NCBI GenBank assembly: GCA_008360955.1
Contig: LUCM01004347.1
Coordinates: forward strand, 56,748 to 120,747
DNA: 64,000 nucleotides
Origin: Fasciolopsis buskii
Taxonomy: Eukaryota > Platyhelminthes > Trematoda > Plagiorchiida > Fasciolidae
Direction: 5' to 3'
Part shown: positions 1 through 9,959 of the stretch, piece after piece
Position numbering within the stretch: position 1 is the stretch's first letter
How the letters are laid out: every line of letters begins with the position of its first letter
The notes under the pieces: generated by a model
The model's database searches: none
What the model saw: the letters and a program-made list of their open reading frames with translations, nothing else
What the model was told of the DNA's origin: nothing
Program-made: the position numbers and the translations under genes

Positions 1-1327
1 GTATTTCTATGCTCAGATTATTGTAGTATACAAAAGCGGTTTGCCGCTCTCATGCAATGGGATTGTCACCTGCATCAGGTGCTTTGAGAAAGTTGTGTCA
101 TTCATGGTGAACTGCATGGAAGCGAATCGTGTTCATCTCGAAGTAGTGGACAAACCGCTGATAAATATTCGAAATTCACAAAACATTTCAGTCCGATTTT
201 TGTATCTTCTACAAAGCGGAATAGAAATCAGTACAATTTAGCAAAATGGCCCAGAAATTGCGGTGTTCACATTAGTTGGACTATAAACGGGAAATGAATT
301 TCCCTCGATACTCGTGAGTAGATTCGAAAATGAAAAAAATTACCGAAGACAATAGATGGAATTTGATTCTTCCGGTCCAATCCTAGATCCTCGTATTCAG
401 CCGAGATTTTCATTCATCTGCTAAGTTACTGGTTTGTCCGCCAACGTTGCGAATAGGTTCTAAATATGGAAGTCTGGAAAGTTCGAGGCTTTTTTGCGAC
501 CGATTTTTATTTTCACTTACTTAACCGTATGACAAAGTGAGCGACTTACCGAGATAACCGAGTGTGCCACCTGCCAGGTAAATGATTATCTGGGTTTTTC
601 GTTTGCCATTTTTCTTATTCTACCATTCAACCGCTCAAGATGCGGCCGGTGAATCAATATTCACCTTAGAAGATGAATCAGGTCACATGACGAAAACCAA
701 ATAAGTACTGAAAGATTGGCTAGGTACCCCGACAAAGTTACGGCATATCGCTGTCGGGTCGCGCACTAAGGTAAACGTACAAACAAATGAACTAACAAAG
801 AATGAACAATCAAGTAATACATTACTAACAAATAACAATAGACAACCGAACTAATACACTTACTCGTAAATAAAAAAAAACAATTTTTTACTGCCATTTC
901 GAGGTGACTTAGCAGCCAGTGTGTACATTGACAGGGTAAGGTCCAAGCCTACCATCGCACTGACTAGTTTGTCTTACATAGTCATCCTGTTCAAAAGCAC
1001 CTATGATCAATGACGTGACTTTTATGGTCGAACGAATAATTAATATAGTTCACAGAAAATCTAGATACAGTGGATCCATGCATTTGGTAAGCAGGAAATT
1101 TATGGCACAGTTCAAATTCCCGATGAGGATTGACTAAATTCACGCTAGAAAGATGGTCCTTGAATACGAAATGCTCATTGCCTGGAATACACAAATAAGC
1201 ACGCAATCTGTCGGGTTAGCAGCTACGTTAGACATATAGGATGGAGTGACATGGCAGTAATTCGTCTAGGAGATAGAAAATTCAGGCCGTTCATTCTCAC
1301 TAGTTTGGTGGTAATTGGCGGCGGTCT
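1..1327. other. No supported gene
   Basis: AT-rich sequence without a recognisable domain. A minus-strand frame at 991-1206 follows a good acceptor (TTATTTGTGTATTCCAG) and reads NEHFVFKDHLSSVNLVNPHR, but it is short. A loosely AACAAA-rich stretch lies at 778-880. Confidence 0.5.
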
Positions 1328-1503
1328 GTCGCCGGCGGTGGCCAAGCGGCTAAGGTCATGATGTCTGGTCGTGAAAGTCGCGGGTTCGAATCCTCCAACA
1401 GCCGGTCAACTTCCCCACTTGGTAGCCCACTGTTGGCTGCAGGCTCCTTCGTGAAAAATGATGTACATTGTTATTTCATTGATAAAGAAAATGAAAAGAT
1501 AAA
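1328..1503 (+). mobile_element. tRNA-derived SINE, family A, copy 1
   Basis: This is the most complete family A copy. A tRNA-like head has a pol III A box (GTGGCCAAGCGGCTAAGG, 1338-1355) and a B box (GGGTTCGAATCCTCC, 1382-1396), spaced as in a Leu/Ser-type tRNA. It is followed by the family body (CAACTTCCCCACTTGGTAGC, then CTGTTGGC) and the family tail (AAATGATGTACATTG, a T-rich TTATTTCATT stretch and an A-rich end). A 'tRNA gene' call was rejected because the acceptor stem does not pair well and a body and tail follow. The internal promoter would be pol III. It shares body and tail with the copies at 18411, 35915 and 63077. Confidence 0.82.
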
Positions 1504-1662
1504 AGATCCAGAATAGCTGTTAATTCGGCAATGGATAGTGTTTGTGTGTGTCTTTGCCAAGATCGTTGTTCCAGGTAGATCAGTGAGCCACTCGACTTGC
1601 ACCCAACCCGAATCAGAGGTCATTAGTAATTCGAAGAAAATTGTCAACACCAGCCAGCACAA

Positions 1663-1947
1663 ATGATTTTTAGCCAGTTAAGTATTTACAAACTTAATCA
1701 AAAGCCAAAAGGTACATGTTTACATCCGCCAGGCACCCTAGCAATCCCGAACTCAATTACTTGTGATGAAAAACTGAAAGCAATTATTACTTTTTTAATT
1801 TCCCGGATTTCGCATTTTTCTCCTGCCGACAAACTATCCTCTGCGCAATACTGTCACGATTGTTTATCGCGTAAATATCCGGACGTAGACATTTTAAAAA
1901 TGATGTTTTTCAATCTGAATAAGAGGATTGTTCTTTCGCTATTTTAG
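1663..1947 (+). CDS. Open frame of 94 codons, weak candidate
   Basis: ATG-started, it reads CLHPPGTLAIPNSITCDEKL, AQYCHDCLSRKYPDVDILKM to a TAG. It contains a C-x2-C pair (CHDC) but no recognised domain. It lies about 160 bases after a SINE. Length is at chance level. Confidence 0.15.
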   Translation: MIFSQLSIYKLNQKPKGTCLHPPGTLAIPNSITCDEKLKAIITFLISRISHFSPADKLSSAQYCHDCLSRKYPDVDILKMMFFNLNKRIVLSLF

Positions 1948-2749
1948 TACCATCGGAACAAATGCATTTTATTGGATTGAAAAGCTATGTTCACTTTGAC
2001 TTGATGTTTATTCGAACTAGATTGATAGACGGTCGATACTGGCGATACAAGAAATCGACCTACCATCTACCTTATCCGCATAACCTCGATTTGTTCATCA
2101 AAATATTCAAATCACGTGAACACGTGCTTGTCTAGCCTTGATTTAAGCTGACAGCGATTTCTATCCACTAGGTGATAAACTCCTTGAGCACCTTGTTCGA
2201 CTGATGTGGACGGAATGCTTTTGCTACCGCACACAAGGGAGAATTCTGCAGTGTTTTATGTGCTCATTATGGGAACAATGGGTATGCTCCAACGATATTA
2301 GGCAATCATCTTTGAAGAGAGATTACATGGAATGCTTGTCACTGATCTGCAACAAGTTCTGCGTCGTAGATAAAGTGCAAATCCTGTGTGAATTGTTTAT
2401 TATCCTCTTTGTGATTTATTAGGATTTGGAAATTTTGGAGACAAATTTGACAAAAATGCATGCAAAGCAAATTTACTGTTTCCTTTTTTGGTTGTTTTAT
2501 GCATTTGAAATGTGACGACAAAATGTTCTGTACGTGTATGCGTTCATATTCACTTTGTACAACAAACGGTTTCCAATCTCCTCCTTTTATGACACGCTTG
2601 AGACAAAGGTGCAGTGGAAAGGGTATGCCTCATAGTAACTAGAGCTCACTAGATGCGAGGCGGAGGGGTTTAGCCGCTTACCGTAATCCTGAAACGTGGA
2701 ATGTCATAGAAACATATAAGGACCCAATTGATCAAATGTAATAATAAAC

Positions 2750-2862
2750 CAGGTGACACTAAGTTGCCGTCTACTACCAAAGTGACCGGCGGATCTGGAG
2801 TTCGAACTCCTGAATACTTCGGGTGCTTGGCATTTAATCCATTCAACCACCACCGATCAACA
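2750..2862 (-). mobile_element. tRNA-derived SINE-like repeat, family B, copy 1
   Basis: On the minus strand there is an A-box-like stretch (TGGTTGAATGGATTAAATGCC, 2829-2849) and a B box (GAGTTCGAACTCC, near 2798-2810). These are followed by CAGATCCGCCGGTCACTTTG and GTAGTAGACGGCAACTTA. The order 'B box, CAGATC, short C-rich block, GTGGTAGACGACAAC' is shared with the two copies at 44.6-45.0 kb. A genuine tRNA is unlikely because there is no sound acceptor stem. Confidence 0.5.
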
Positions 2863-3113
2863 GTTCTTTGTCAAATTTACCCGATATCAATTTTCTACTG
2901 GTCCGAAAGGGTTTTGTTTCTAACGGTAAACCCGTTTTGGAGGAGTAACTTTTATTATTGGTAACGTCAATTTTACGATAGGGCCTAACAAGTGCTATTA
3001 GTACCGGTTTTTGGCAACTGATAGCAAGAACTACAGGTAACAATTAATAATATATTAGTATTATTATTGCAGAAATCTGTTATTTGGCGGAATCACCTTA
3101 GAAGAAAACGAAT

Positions 3114-3422
3114 TTATAAACGTACTAAGAACGGCATACATTTGTTAAGAAATTCCATTCTATGAAAAAATTTTATTAATTCGACCGAGGGGCATTTGCG
3201 ATTACTTCTGAACCGTCTGATTCTATCTACCTTGTTGGACTGCACTGTTTGTTGAGAAGTGCATGAAGTCGACGATCTCGTCAATGTCACGTGATCGACG
3301 TAGGTAATTGACCCTGAGTGCACAGACTTGTTACTTTCAGGTTTTGTGAGAATATACAGAGACAAACCTTCCAAGTGCGATGTCCGAAACTCAACGCGAA
3401 CGCTAAATTCCGAGTCCCGCAT
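3114..3422 (-). CDS. Open frame of 102 codons, possible exon
   Basis: The frame starts MRDSEFSVRVEFRTSHLEGL, is Ser/Thr-rich in its middle (VTLTRSSTSCTSQQTVQSNK) and contains a donor-like AACAAG|GTAGAT at that point. No acceptor or promoter stands out upstream; the nearby GTGTGTGTGCGTGTGTG run at 3486-3502 (+) lies outside it. Length alone is near what chance gives. Confidence 0.2.
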   Translation of the reverse strand: MRDSEFSVRVEFRTSHLEGLSLYILTKPESNKSVHSGSITYVDHVTLTRSSTSCTSQQTVQSNKVDRIRRFRSNRKCPSVELIKFFHRMEFLNKCMPFLVRL

Positions 3423-4530
3423 AAAGACAAACGTGTTGTACCTAGTTGACTCAACGTAGATCCCAAGTGCTTACGTAATTCTGAGTGTGTGTGCGTGTGT
3501 GGGGAAGTTATCCATTGATGTCGAACTGAAATGCCCGAACACCATTCAGGGTAACCGGTTACCTAGACTGTTAGGACACAATCAGTACAAATGCGTAGGT
3601 TGCCTCTATAGATGTGTTAGTTCCTAACCAGCCGAGGTCCACGACATTTTCACAGTTGGATCAATTATCCTAATTTTTTATGAAATTCTATGTAACTCGT
3701 TGCCGAAAATGCACGGGTTTGATTGAAAGTTTCATTGAAAAATGTTCCTCTTGATAATCAAAAATTCGGTTTATTATTACATCCACCGACAACATGGTGT
3801 TTTGCATAAGTGCATAGTTCCTCGTGGACAGTGCTAGGAAAGATCTGTGAACACCAAGACAAAATTTTCACAGTGTGTGTAACAATGGTTTTGTGGTAAA
3901 ATCATCAAGTCTCGTTTTGCTATTTCGTTTTTTAACTTGGTTCATTACTGAAAAGAGTGTCAAAACACATCGATTTCAGGAAGAGAGTGGCGGCCACACT
4001 GAGACTATTCAGTAGGATAATTGATTGCAAATGAGGGGATGTAAACTAATGATTTTCAGTTGATGTCTATCACGTGACGTCGGCTGTTCCGGACGAGTCA
4101 ACACAAAATCAGACGGAACACATTTTCGTATTGGTTCGCACTTACGAATCGTCAGAACCGGTATTGTTTTGTAGTTTACCCTCGAATGCAACAATTGAAC
4201 TCGAGAAAAGCAATAATGAATAAGTATTTTGCATGTTGGCTTCGACGATAGAATGTAACGCAGAATTATTTTGACTTTGCTATATTTATCACACTCCGAT
4301 ACAGTCTAAGAGTGCTGAATTTTACTATTTTTTCTTACCATTCGATTAGTACAAAAACTTTAGGCATAACTTCTCGCACAACACTTTGAACCAGACAGAC
4401 GATAATAGAACCGGTTTGTGTTAGCTTAAGTTCCGCCTTAGAGAATGAGATTAGGAAAGAGAGGAAGATTAGTCTCAAAAGTGTTAGGTATGCTTATGCT
4501 CAATGACAACTAGGCAGTGAGTGATATAAC

Positions 4531-4662
4531 CTCAGTAACTGAAATACGCGATTGGCTCGGAAGTCCACGTGCTTGAGTGTGAAGGATCTGAAAACGTTTC
4601 GGTGCTGGGCTCTATTTTTGGCCTCAGTTATTGAACGGTTCATTCCGAAGAACCGCCGACGA
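4531..4662 (-). CDS. Candidate internal exon, product unrecognised
   Basis: A strong acceptor (GAAACCTTTATTTGCAG) opens a 44-codon frame containing FFGMNRSITEAKNRAQHRNV and FTLKHVDFRANRVFQLL, closed by a donor CTGAG|GTTATA. The stretch around NRSITEAKNR resembles a second minus-strand frame near 5075-5110 (NRSITDGRKNR), so it could instead be part of a dispersed repeat. Confidence 0.22.
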
Positions 4663-5199
4663 CTGCAAATAAAGGTTTCAGAGATGAGATGACGGAGCAC
4701 GTATGAGAAATCACCCGGATAATAATTTGACAGAGTTGAAGATCTCACTTCTACCCGGGCCTGGTGATTCAACCGGACTTCACTTTACGGATGTCTCCTA
4801 AAATATCCCGCGGGATAGTTAAAAAACCTCTGACTCCATGCATATATGAAAAATGAAAACATTGAATCTTGGCAGGAGAAATGTCTTAAATATTTGCTGG
4901 CGTGTAGTCCAAGCGAAGGTTGGGAAATCTGTATGCAGCCTAAGTGAGGTTTGATGACAGTAAATGAAAAAAACAGCGGGAAAATGTATGTACAGGTCAC
5001 AAAGTTAGATCGAAACAACCTAGATGATACGGGAAAGGTATGTCGTGTCTTCTGGTGGAAGTAACTATCAACCTATTTTTTCTGCCGTCAGTAATTGATC
5101 GGTTAATTAAAAGATTTTCGGAAGTGACTATTATGATTAAGACCGCACCAGTTCTCGTCTCCCAGGTCTCCACTCGGTAACCAACAAATCCATGCAACT

Positions 5200-6131
5200 C
5201 ACGTCAGTGAATTTTATACACTGGTTGTTTTATAAATGAAAAGTAAATATTTCGCACAACTCTCCAAGCTTCACAACGGTGAAATTTACATTTTGTGGCT
5301 AGTCCATCTCTATATTATTACAGTTTATTTATTCACTGGTAGCTACTGTAGACCAGTTTAATGCTATCGAGTTTCTCCATGGCTTATTGCACCACATCTC
5401 GCGTACATCCCAATTTGGCAGTTGAGATTGAACAGAACTTCGGACTAAATTATTTTTCCTCAGAGATGCGTTTCTGCCCTCGTCTAGTCAGCAGAACCGA
5501 TATTTTGGTCAGAAAATAGAATGTTTTAACCAAACCAGTATCGTGATTTATTGGAGCTGATGTTGTCAGTAGTATGTCTTGCATAAGAGTAGATGAATGA
5601 AATCCTGCCGGAAGTACGGAACCAGTTTTGCGGTCAGGTAAGCTTCAGGTATGCATATCCGGTACTCTCCTGCCTCACGATCGCTATACATGCGTACTCA
5701 TTTGTCAGATTCAGATTAAAATTTCATTAAATCATTCGGAGCGGGATTCGATGATAAGTCCGTTTAAGAATCATACCTTGATTCGTCAGAAGTTTTACGA
5801 ATCAAACTGCTGACGGACTCATACTGCCGTTTAGTGGACGGAACTTTCCAGTGTTTCACCTGTTTTTCTAAAGATAGCTCAAGCAGTCGTTCACCTCATA
5901 TTCATGCAAAATAAAATATTGTTGGTGACTCGATTTGAAATCTTGTAAACTATTAGAAAAGTGAAAGAAGTCGACGGAAGTTGAAACGCTATCAATATTT
6001 TCTATCTGTGGTACTTACTGAGCATTTGTCCAAACACTAAATGTCTGCGTAAGCTGTTTACGATTACATGTTGTACTGAATTACTCAACATGCGATACAA
6101 ATGAACAGATCACCACTGGAAAACGATGCAC
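5200..6131. other. No supported gene
   Basis: No frame with splice support and no repeat recognised up to the foldback copy at 6132. Confidence 0.5.
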
Positions 6132-6296
6132 TTGATTGTAAAACTTGCCTTGAGAAAGACTACCCACGGTAGCCGAAACGCTGGCGTATTACATCTACCA
6201 ACAGCGCGGTGTTATTAACGTTATATGATTCACAATAAAAGCCGGTACATGGCGCATCGATTTTTTGGTACAATTCTTAAGTCATTTGGTCCCGAA
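6132..6296. mobile_element. Palindromic foldback repeat, copy 1 (right half only)
   Basis: This half carries GATTGTAAAACTTGCCTTGA, ACTACCCACGGTAGCCGAAA and GGCGTATTACATCTACCAAC. It then continues into TATATGATTCACAATAAAA, ACATGGCGCATCGATTTTT and GTCATTTGGTCC, the reverse complement of the outer segment seen on the left of copies 2 and 3. It therefore supplies the right end that copy 3 shows only in part. Confidence 0.72.
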
Positions 6297-6299
6297 TAC

Positions 6300-8130
6300 T
6301 GTTATCGTTGGACTAACTGTTTGTCGGGCAATTTGTATTTCGCAGATCATACCAAAAAGTGATAAAAATTAAGATAACATCAAGAAAAATGTTTTAGCGA
6401 GTCGCGGAGCACGTGTAATGGAACAACGTTTTGGCCGAACACGGCATAGGAATCAATACATGGATGAATGTGGACCGAGGATAGTCAGGGGGTCAAATCA
6501 ACGATATTGTTACATGAGAATGCAACCTTTTGTAATTTGATTGTGTTCAGACGACAATATAATGGTTGATTTTGTCTGGGGGACTAGGAAGAAGAATAAG
6601 GACACAAAGAACTCTCCAACAAAAACTAATTCTGACATCAAAGGCGGATTAGTTGGAGATAAGCACTACACAATAGTTTTTGTATGACTGGATTTGTGAT
6701 TATAAACCCTTGTAATTAGCTACAAAAAATCGATTTCATCGCAGGGACTTCCCCTTTCTTGGTATGTGAGAACTGATTTTGATTGGTCATTATACTTGGA
6801 AAATCTTAGTAAGACCTTTCTCAACCGTTAGTGAAAAAGCAAAATTGTACCTGAAGAGATCCACAAAGTCATAGGTTTGCTATCTTTTACTCCTGGGCAA
6901 TTGGAAAGGAATAATCTTAACGGTCGTAACATGGTGCTCAGTAAAGAAAAGTGTACAGTGTACCTATAATACTCGGAAAGTCGAAGGCATACCAATTTAA
7001 AAATTCTACTGTGTAAAAGGGATTCGAGAGATAGATAGAAATGTCGGTTGGTTAACATCGGTGTTAGCCGACGATGCCACTATTTAAAAACTATATTAGA
7101 ATAGTCAGCACTAGGGTTTCCACATTTGGTTAGCTTAATCATCGGACCTGAATGCCAACTTTGGATCTACTGAACTAACTAATCTGGCCGAAATTCTTGT
7201 GGTCTGTTACCCTTATCTGTAGATCGACTGAGTCCCGAATATTGTAACATTAATTGGCTGTCAAAATCTGTTCTGTCCAGTCTAGAAGAAACCACAGATT
7301 GACGTAAACTAATGTCCTGTTAGTTAACCAAACCGCCCCACACATGGCGGATGCGGATAGGTATCAGTGAAACCGGCGAGTGCATCACTGGGCTTAGGGG
7401 TGTTAAACATTTTCTCCCAAATTACCAGTTGTGTTTGTGTTCGTCTTTAGAGAACAAATCAAACGGACTTGCTGAGCTGACACAGAAAGAAATCAGATTG
7501 TTTGATCTTTGTTGTCGTCGTTGAAAATCAACTGGTTACCCCCTGTCCGTTCATCTTCGCGTGGTAAGAATAATGATAAACAATAATACGGCATTAGTTG
7601 ACCAGCTCTTAGGTAACCGAATTTGATCCTAACTGATCAAAACCCGAATGTATCCCCTCAAACGAATCCTGGTCTTTCTTTCATATCACACAACTTTTAT
7701 TGACCTGTGCAGAGTTAATATTCTGTCTGTGATTGGTGTCTTTTTGCTTCTGTACATTCGAAATGCATCTCCGATGTCAAATTCACTTGCCATGAAGGCG
7801 TGTATTTCACTTAAGCTTTGCCAAACCAAACTACCCGACTAACGTGTTTCCGATGATTTTGTTCTCAAGTCATTCTACTCATGCTTACGTGAACCGATAA
7901 CGGTAAAAAAAAAACGACTAACAAAGAATGCATGTCCATAAAGTTGTTCCATAAACAGAAGGAAACTTGGGTAGATAGGGAAGAGGCATTTTTTGTCCCG
8001 GGAGAAAAACTGGTCGACTGATCGTACTGTGCGAAAAACGTCAGCTAACTTACATGGTAAACACATGGACAAGTAGTTCTCTTATCAGCCACGAAAGCTG
8101 GAATAGCTCAGGAAATTTGGTTTGCGAGAA
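6300..8130. other. No supported gene
   Basis: Only chance-length frames. A 43-nt minus-strand piece at about 6858-6900 has a good acceptor (TTCCAATTGCCCAG) and donor (TTCAG|GTACAA), but it is too short to call. Confidence 0.45.
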
Positions 8131-8165
8131 AAGATCAGTCTTGAGTCATAGCCATTTGTCGGAAC

Positions 8166-8322
8166 CTAACTACTCTTGAAAAATTGTGACATTTGACAAA
8201 GGGCATATCAGAAGCTTCCATAGGCTTGGAATTGAAATGTGCCGAAGAAACAGTATGCCACCAGATGGGATGGTCAAATAATGATGGATTGTCAAGTTTC
8301 CGCCAAAAGAAGCGTAAGTGGA
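8166..8322 (-). CDS. Candidate internal exon, product unrecognised
   Basis: The minus-strand acceptor CATTTCACTACTCCCAG is followed by an open frame reading HLRFFWRKLDNPSLFDHPIW and AHFNSKPMEASDMPFVKCHN, with a possible donor TTAG|GTTCCG at 8165. A second minus-strand frame is open over the same bases (8484-8170), which weakens the call. It may belong with the minus-strand candidate at 9.3-9.9 kb, but no linking exon was found. Confidence 0.25.
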
Positions 8323-8623
8323 CTGGGAGTAGTGAAATGCAACATGTAGAGGAGCTCTGATAGACGCCTTGTTCTGACCAGCACGCATAACGCATAATAA
8401 CAAGTGCACCTGATTTGGTAAACAGTTATTGATAAAGGTTAGAAACACTGTACTACTATCTTGACATCGGATTGTTGGATACACAAATTTGTGACATGAA
8501 AGATTTTCTCACTCATGCTCTCTCTTTCTGTTGGAATGTAACCTTTGAATGAGATTGCGTGAAGACAGTTTTTTTCGCATGATACTGGCTTTTGTTTTGT
8601 CTTCTCATTCCACTTTGTGTCAG

Positions 8624-8835
8624 TTAAGTTCTCGCAATATCGGCTTTCTGGTAATGAGTCTTTTGAGCATAACACTTCCGTTTATGGGAAGATATTAGAT
8701 ATCAAACCCGGTTTGAATTGCCCCGAGATGTGTTTTGTCGACATGCTGGACAAAACTAATAGATTTAGGGTATTGCCACGTGCACCTTTTTGTCCGAATG
8801 GAAAATCCATGACATTCGCTTGGATGACGAAATAG
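8624..8835 (+). CDS. Candidate terminal exon, product unrecognised
   Basis: A very good acceptor precedes this frame: a long pyrimidine tract (TTTTGTTTTGTCTTCTCATT) ending TTTGTGTCAG at 8623. The exon then reads FSQYRLSGNESFEHNTSVYG, LDIKPGLNCPEMCFVDMLD and RVLPRAPFCPNGKSMTFAW to a TAG at 8833-8835. An AATAAA lies near 9043 and could be the polyadenylation signal. Upstream exons were not found. A 78-codon minus-strand frame (8439-8675) overlaps its start, so strand is not certain. Confidence 0.33.
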
Positions 8836-9260
8836 GGACGGCAGTAAGGCTGAAGCACTCAGTTCCTTACACTGAATTGGAGCAAAGTTCCGCCTCGCTT
8901 TTCGTGTCACGTGATTAGAAGCACACAATCACTAATTTTTGTATGGACTCTGTCCACGAAAGGTTCTAGTCAATGGTAGTGTGATGAGAAAGCAGTGGGA
9001 TAATATATTCACTGAACATATAGAAAAGACAACTTTTGCACAATAAATGTGACTGAAAGGTTCATTGTCATAAGCAATTTTTGTTTTTAGTGTTGCCTAA
9101 TTAACTTTGAAAGAATCGGTCCAAGAAATGAGCGCATGCTGATCCACCATTTGGCGGTTTGTAATGATTATTCATCCATTTTTTGGAAATCACTTTTGGG
9201 ATTGATCTATACATGTGGCTGGGCTTTTGGCTTAAGGCTGGCTGAAAAGTAAAAATAGCC

Positions 9261-9883
9261 TTATAGGATTGGTTCAAGTTCCCACGGCAAAATAGAAGTT
9301 AGTATTTGACGGTTTCGAGAGCAGCATAGCTGATTCATATGCCATTTTTCGAACCGTAGGCAATGGACGTCAACCAAGGTCCAGTCGGAACTGGAAATGC
9401 ACGAGTTCGGCTGATCCACGGGACACCAATACATCATGGTATGGGAATTATTAGTCACTGGCAACAGTCGGGATATGACAGATCCATCGCCACATAGTGA
9501 AAAGACAAACGAGTAGTCCATACTTTTGTTGCGCGACCTAAACAAATCCGCTGCCCGAGGTCTGCGCTTTCTTGATCTTTACCTAACCCCTTTCACTTAA
9601 GATCCTTGGTTAGACTAACTGCGCACGACCATTCCTATTCTTCTGAGTGTTGAATGTTGTTGCTCACTGCTTTTTCCTTCTCCCTCTGGTTCTGTTGATC
9701 TGAGTGCAGTGAGTGACACCTTGAACAGTATCGGTCATCTGGGACAGTCGTACTATTTGTCTGAGATCCGACCATGTTGTGCTTGTTTGTTGTTTGACAG
9801 GAAGGTATTGTCTGTTTGATAAAGTCGTTGTTTCTTCCCTGGATGGCCGCTCTAGACTGGTTAGTGTCACGGTGCCAAACACG
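9261..9883 (-). CDS. Candidate two-exon partial gene, product unrecognised
   Basis: The first exon frame (9883-9720) is Gln/Asn/Thr-rich, reads NKHNMVGSQTNSTTVPDDRY and stops at donor TTCAAG|GTGTCA in phase 2. An intron of about 180 nt ends GGATTTGTTTAG, and exon 2 (9537-9261) continues in the right phase with RNKSMDYSFVFSLCGDGSVI, MMYWCPVDQPNSC and WTLVDVHCLRFEKWHMNQ to a TAA. The combined frame is 147 codons with the stop. A competing frame on the same strand (9906-9664, starting MLPQQMDNVFGTVTLTSLER) is also open because the strand is poor in T there, so the choice of frame in exon 1 is uncertain. The several Cys/Trp residues in exon 2 hint at a secreted or lumenal fold, but no family is recognised. 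Confidence 0.33.
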
Positions 9884-9959
9884 TTATCCATCTGCTGTGG
9901 AAGCATCTTTCTCTACAATGGAATTAGACTGCTCTGTTCTAAATGATCCCTAATCATCA

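Noticed and set aside
1331..1410. tRNA gene
   Set aside because: Good A and B boxes, but a poor acceptor stem and a SINE body and tail follow; the same unit recurs four times.
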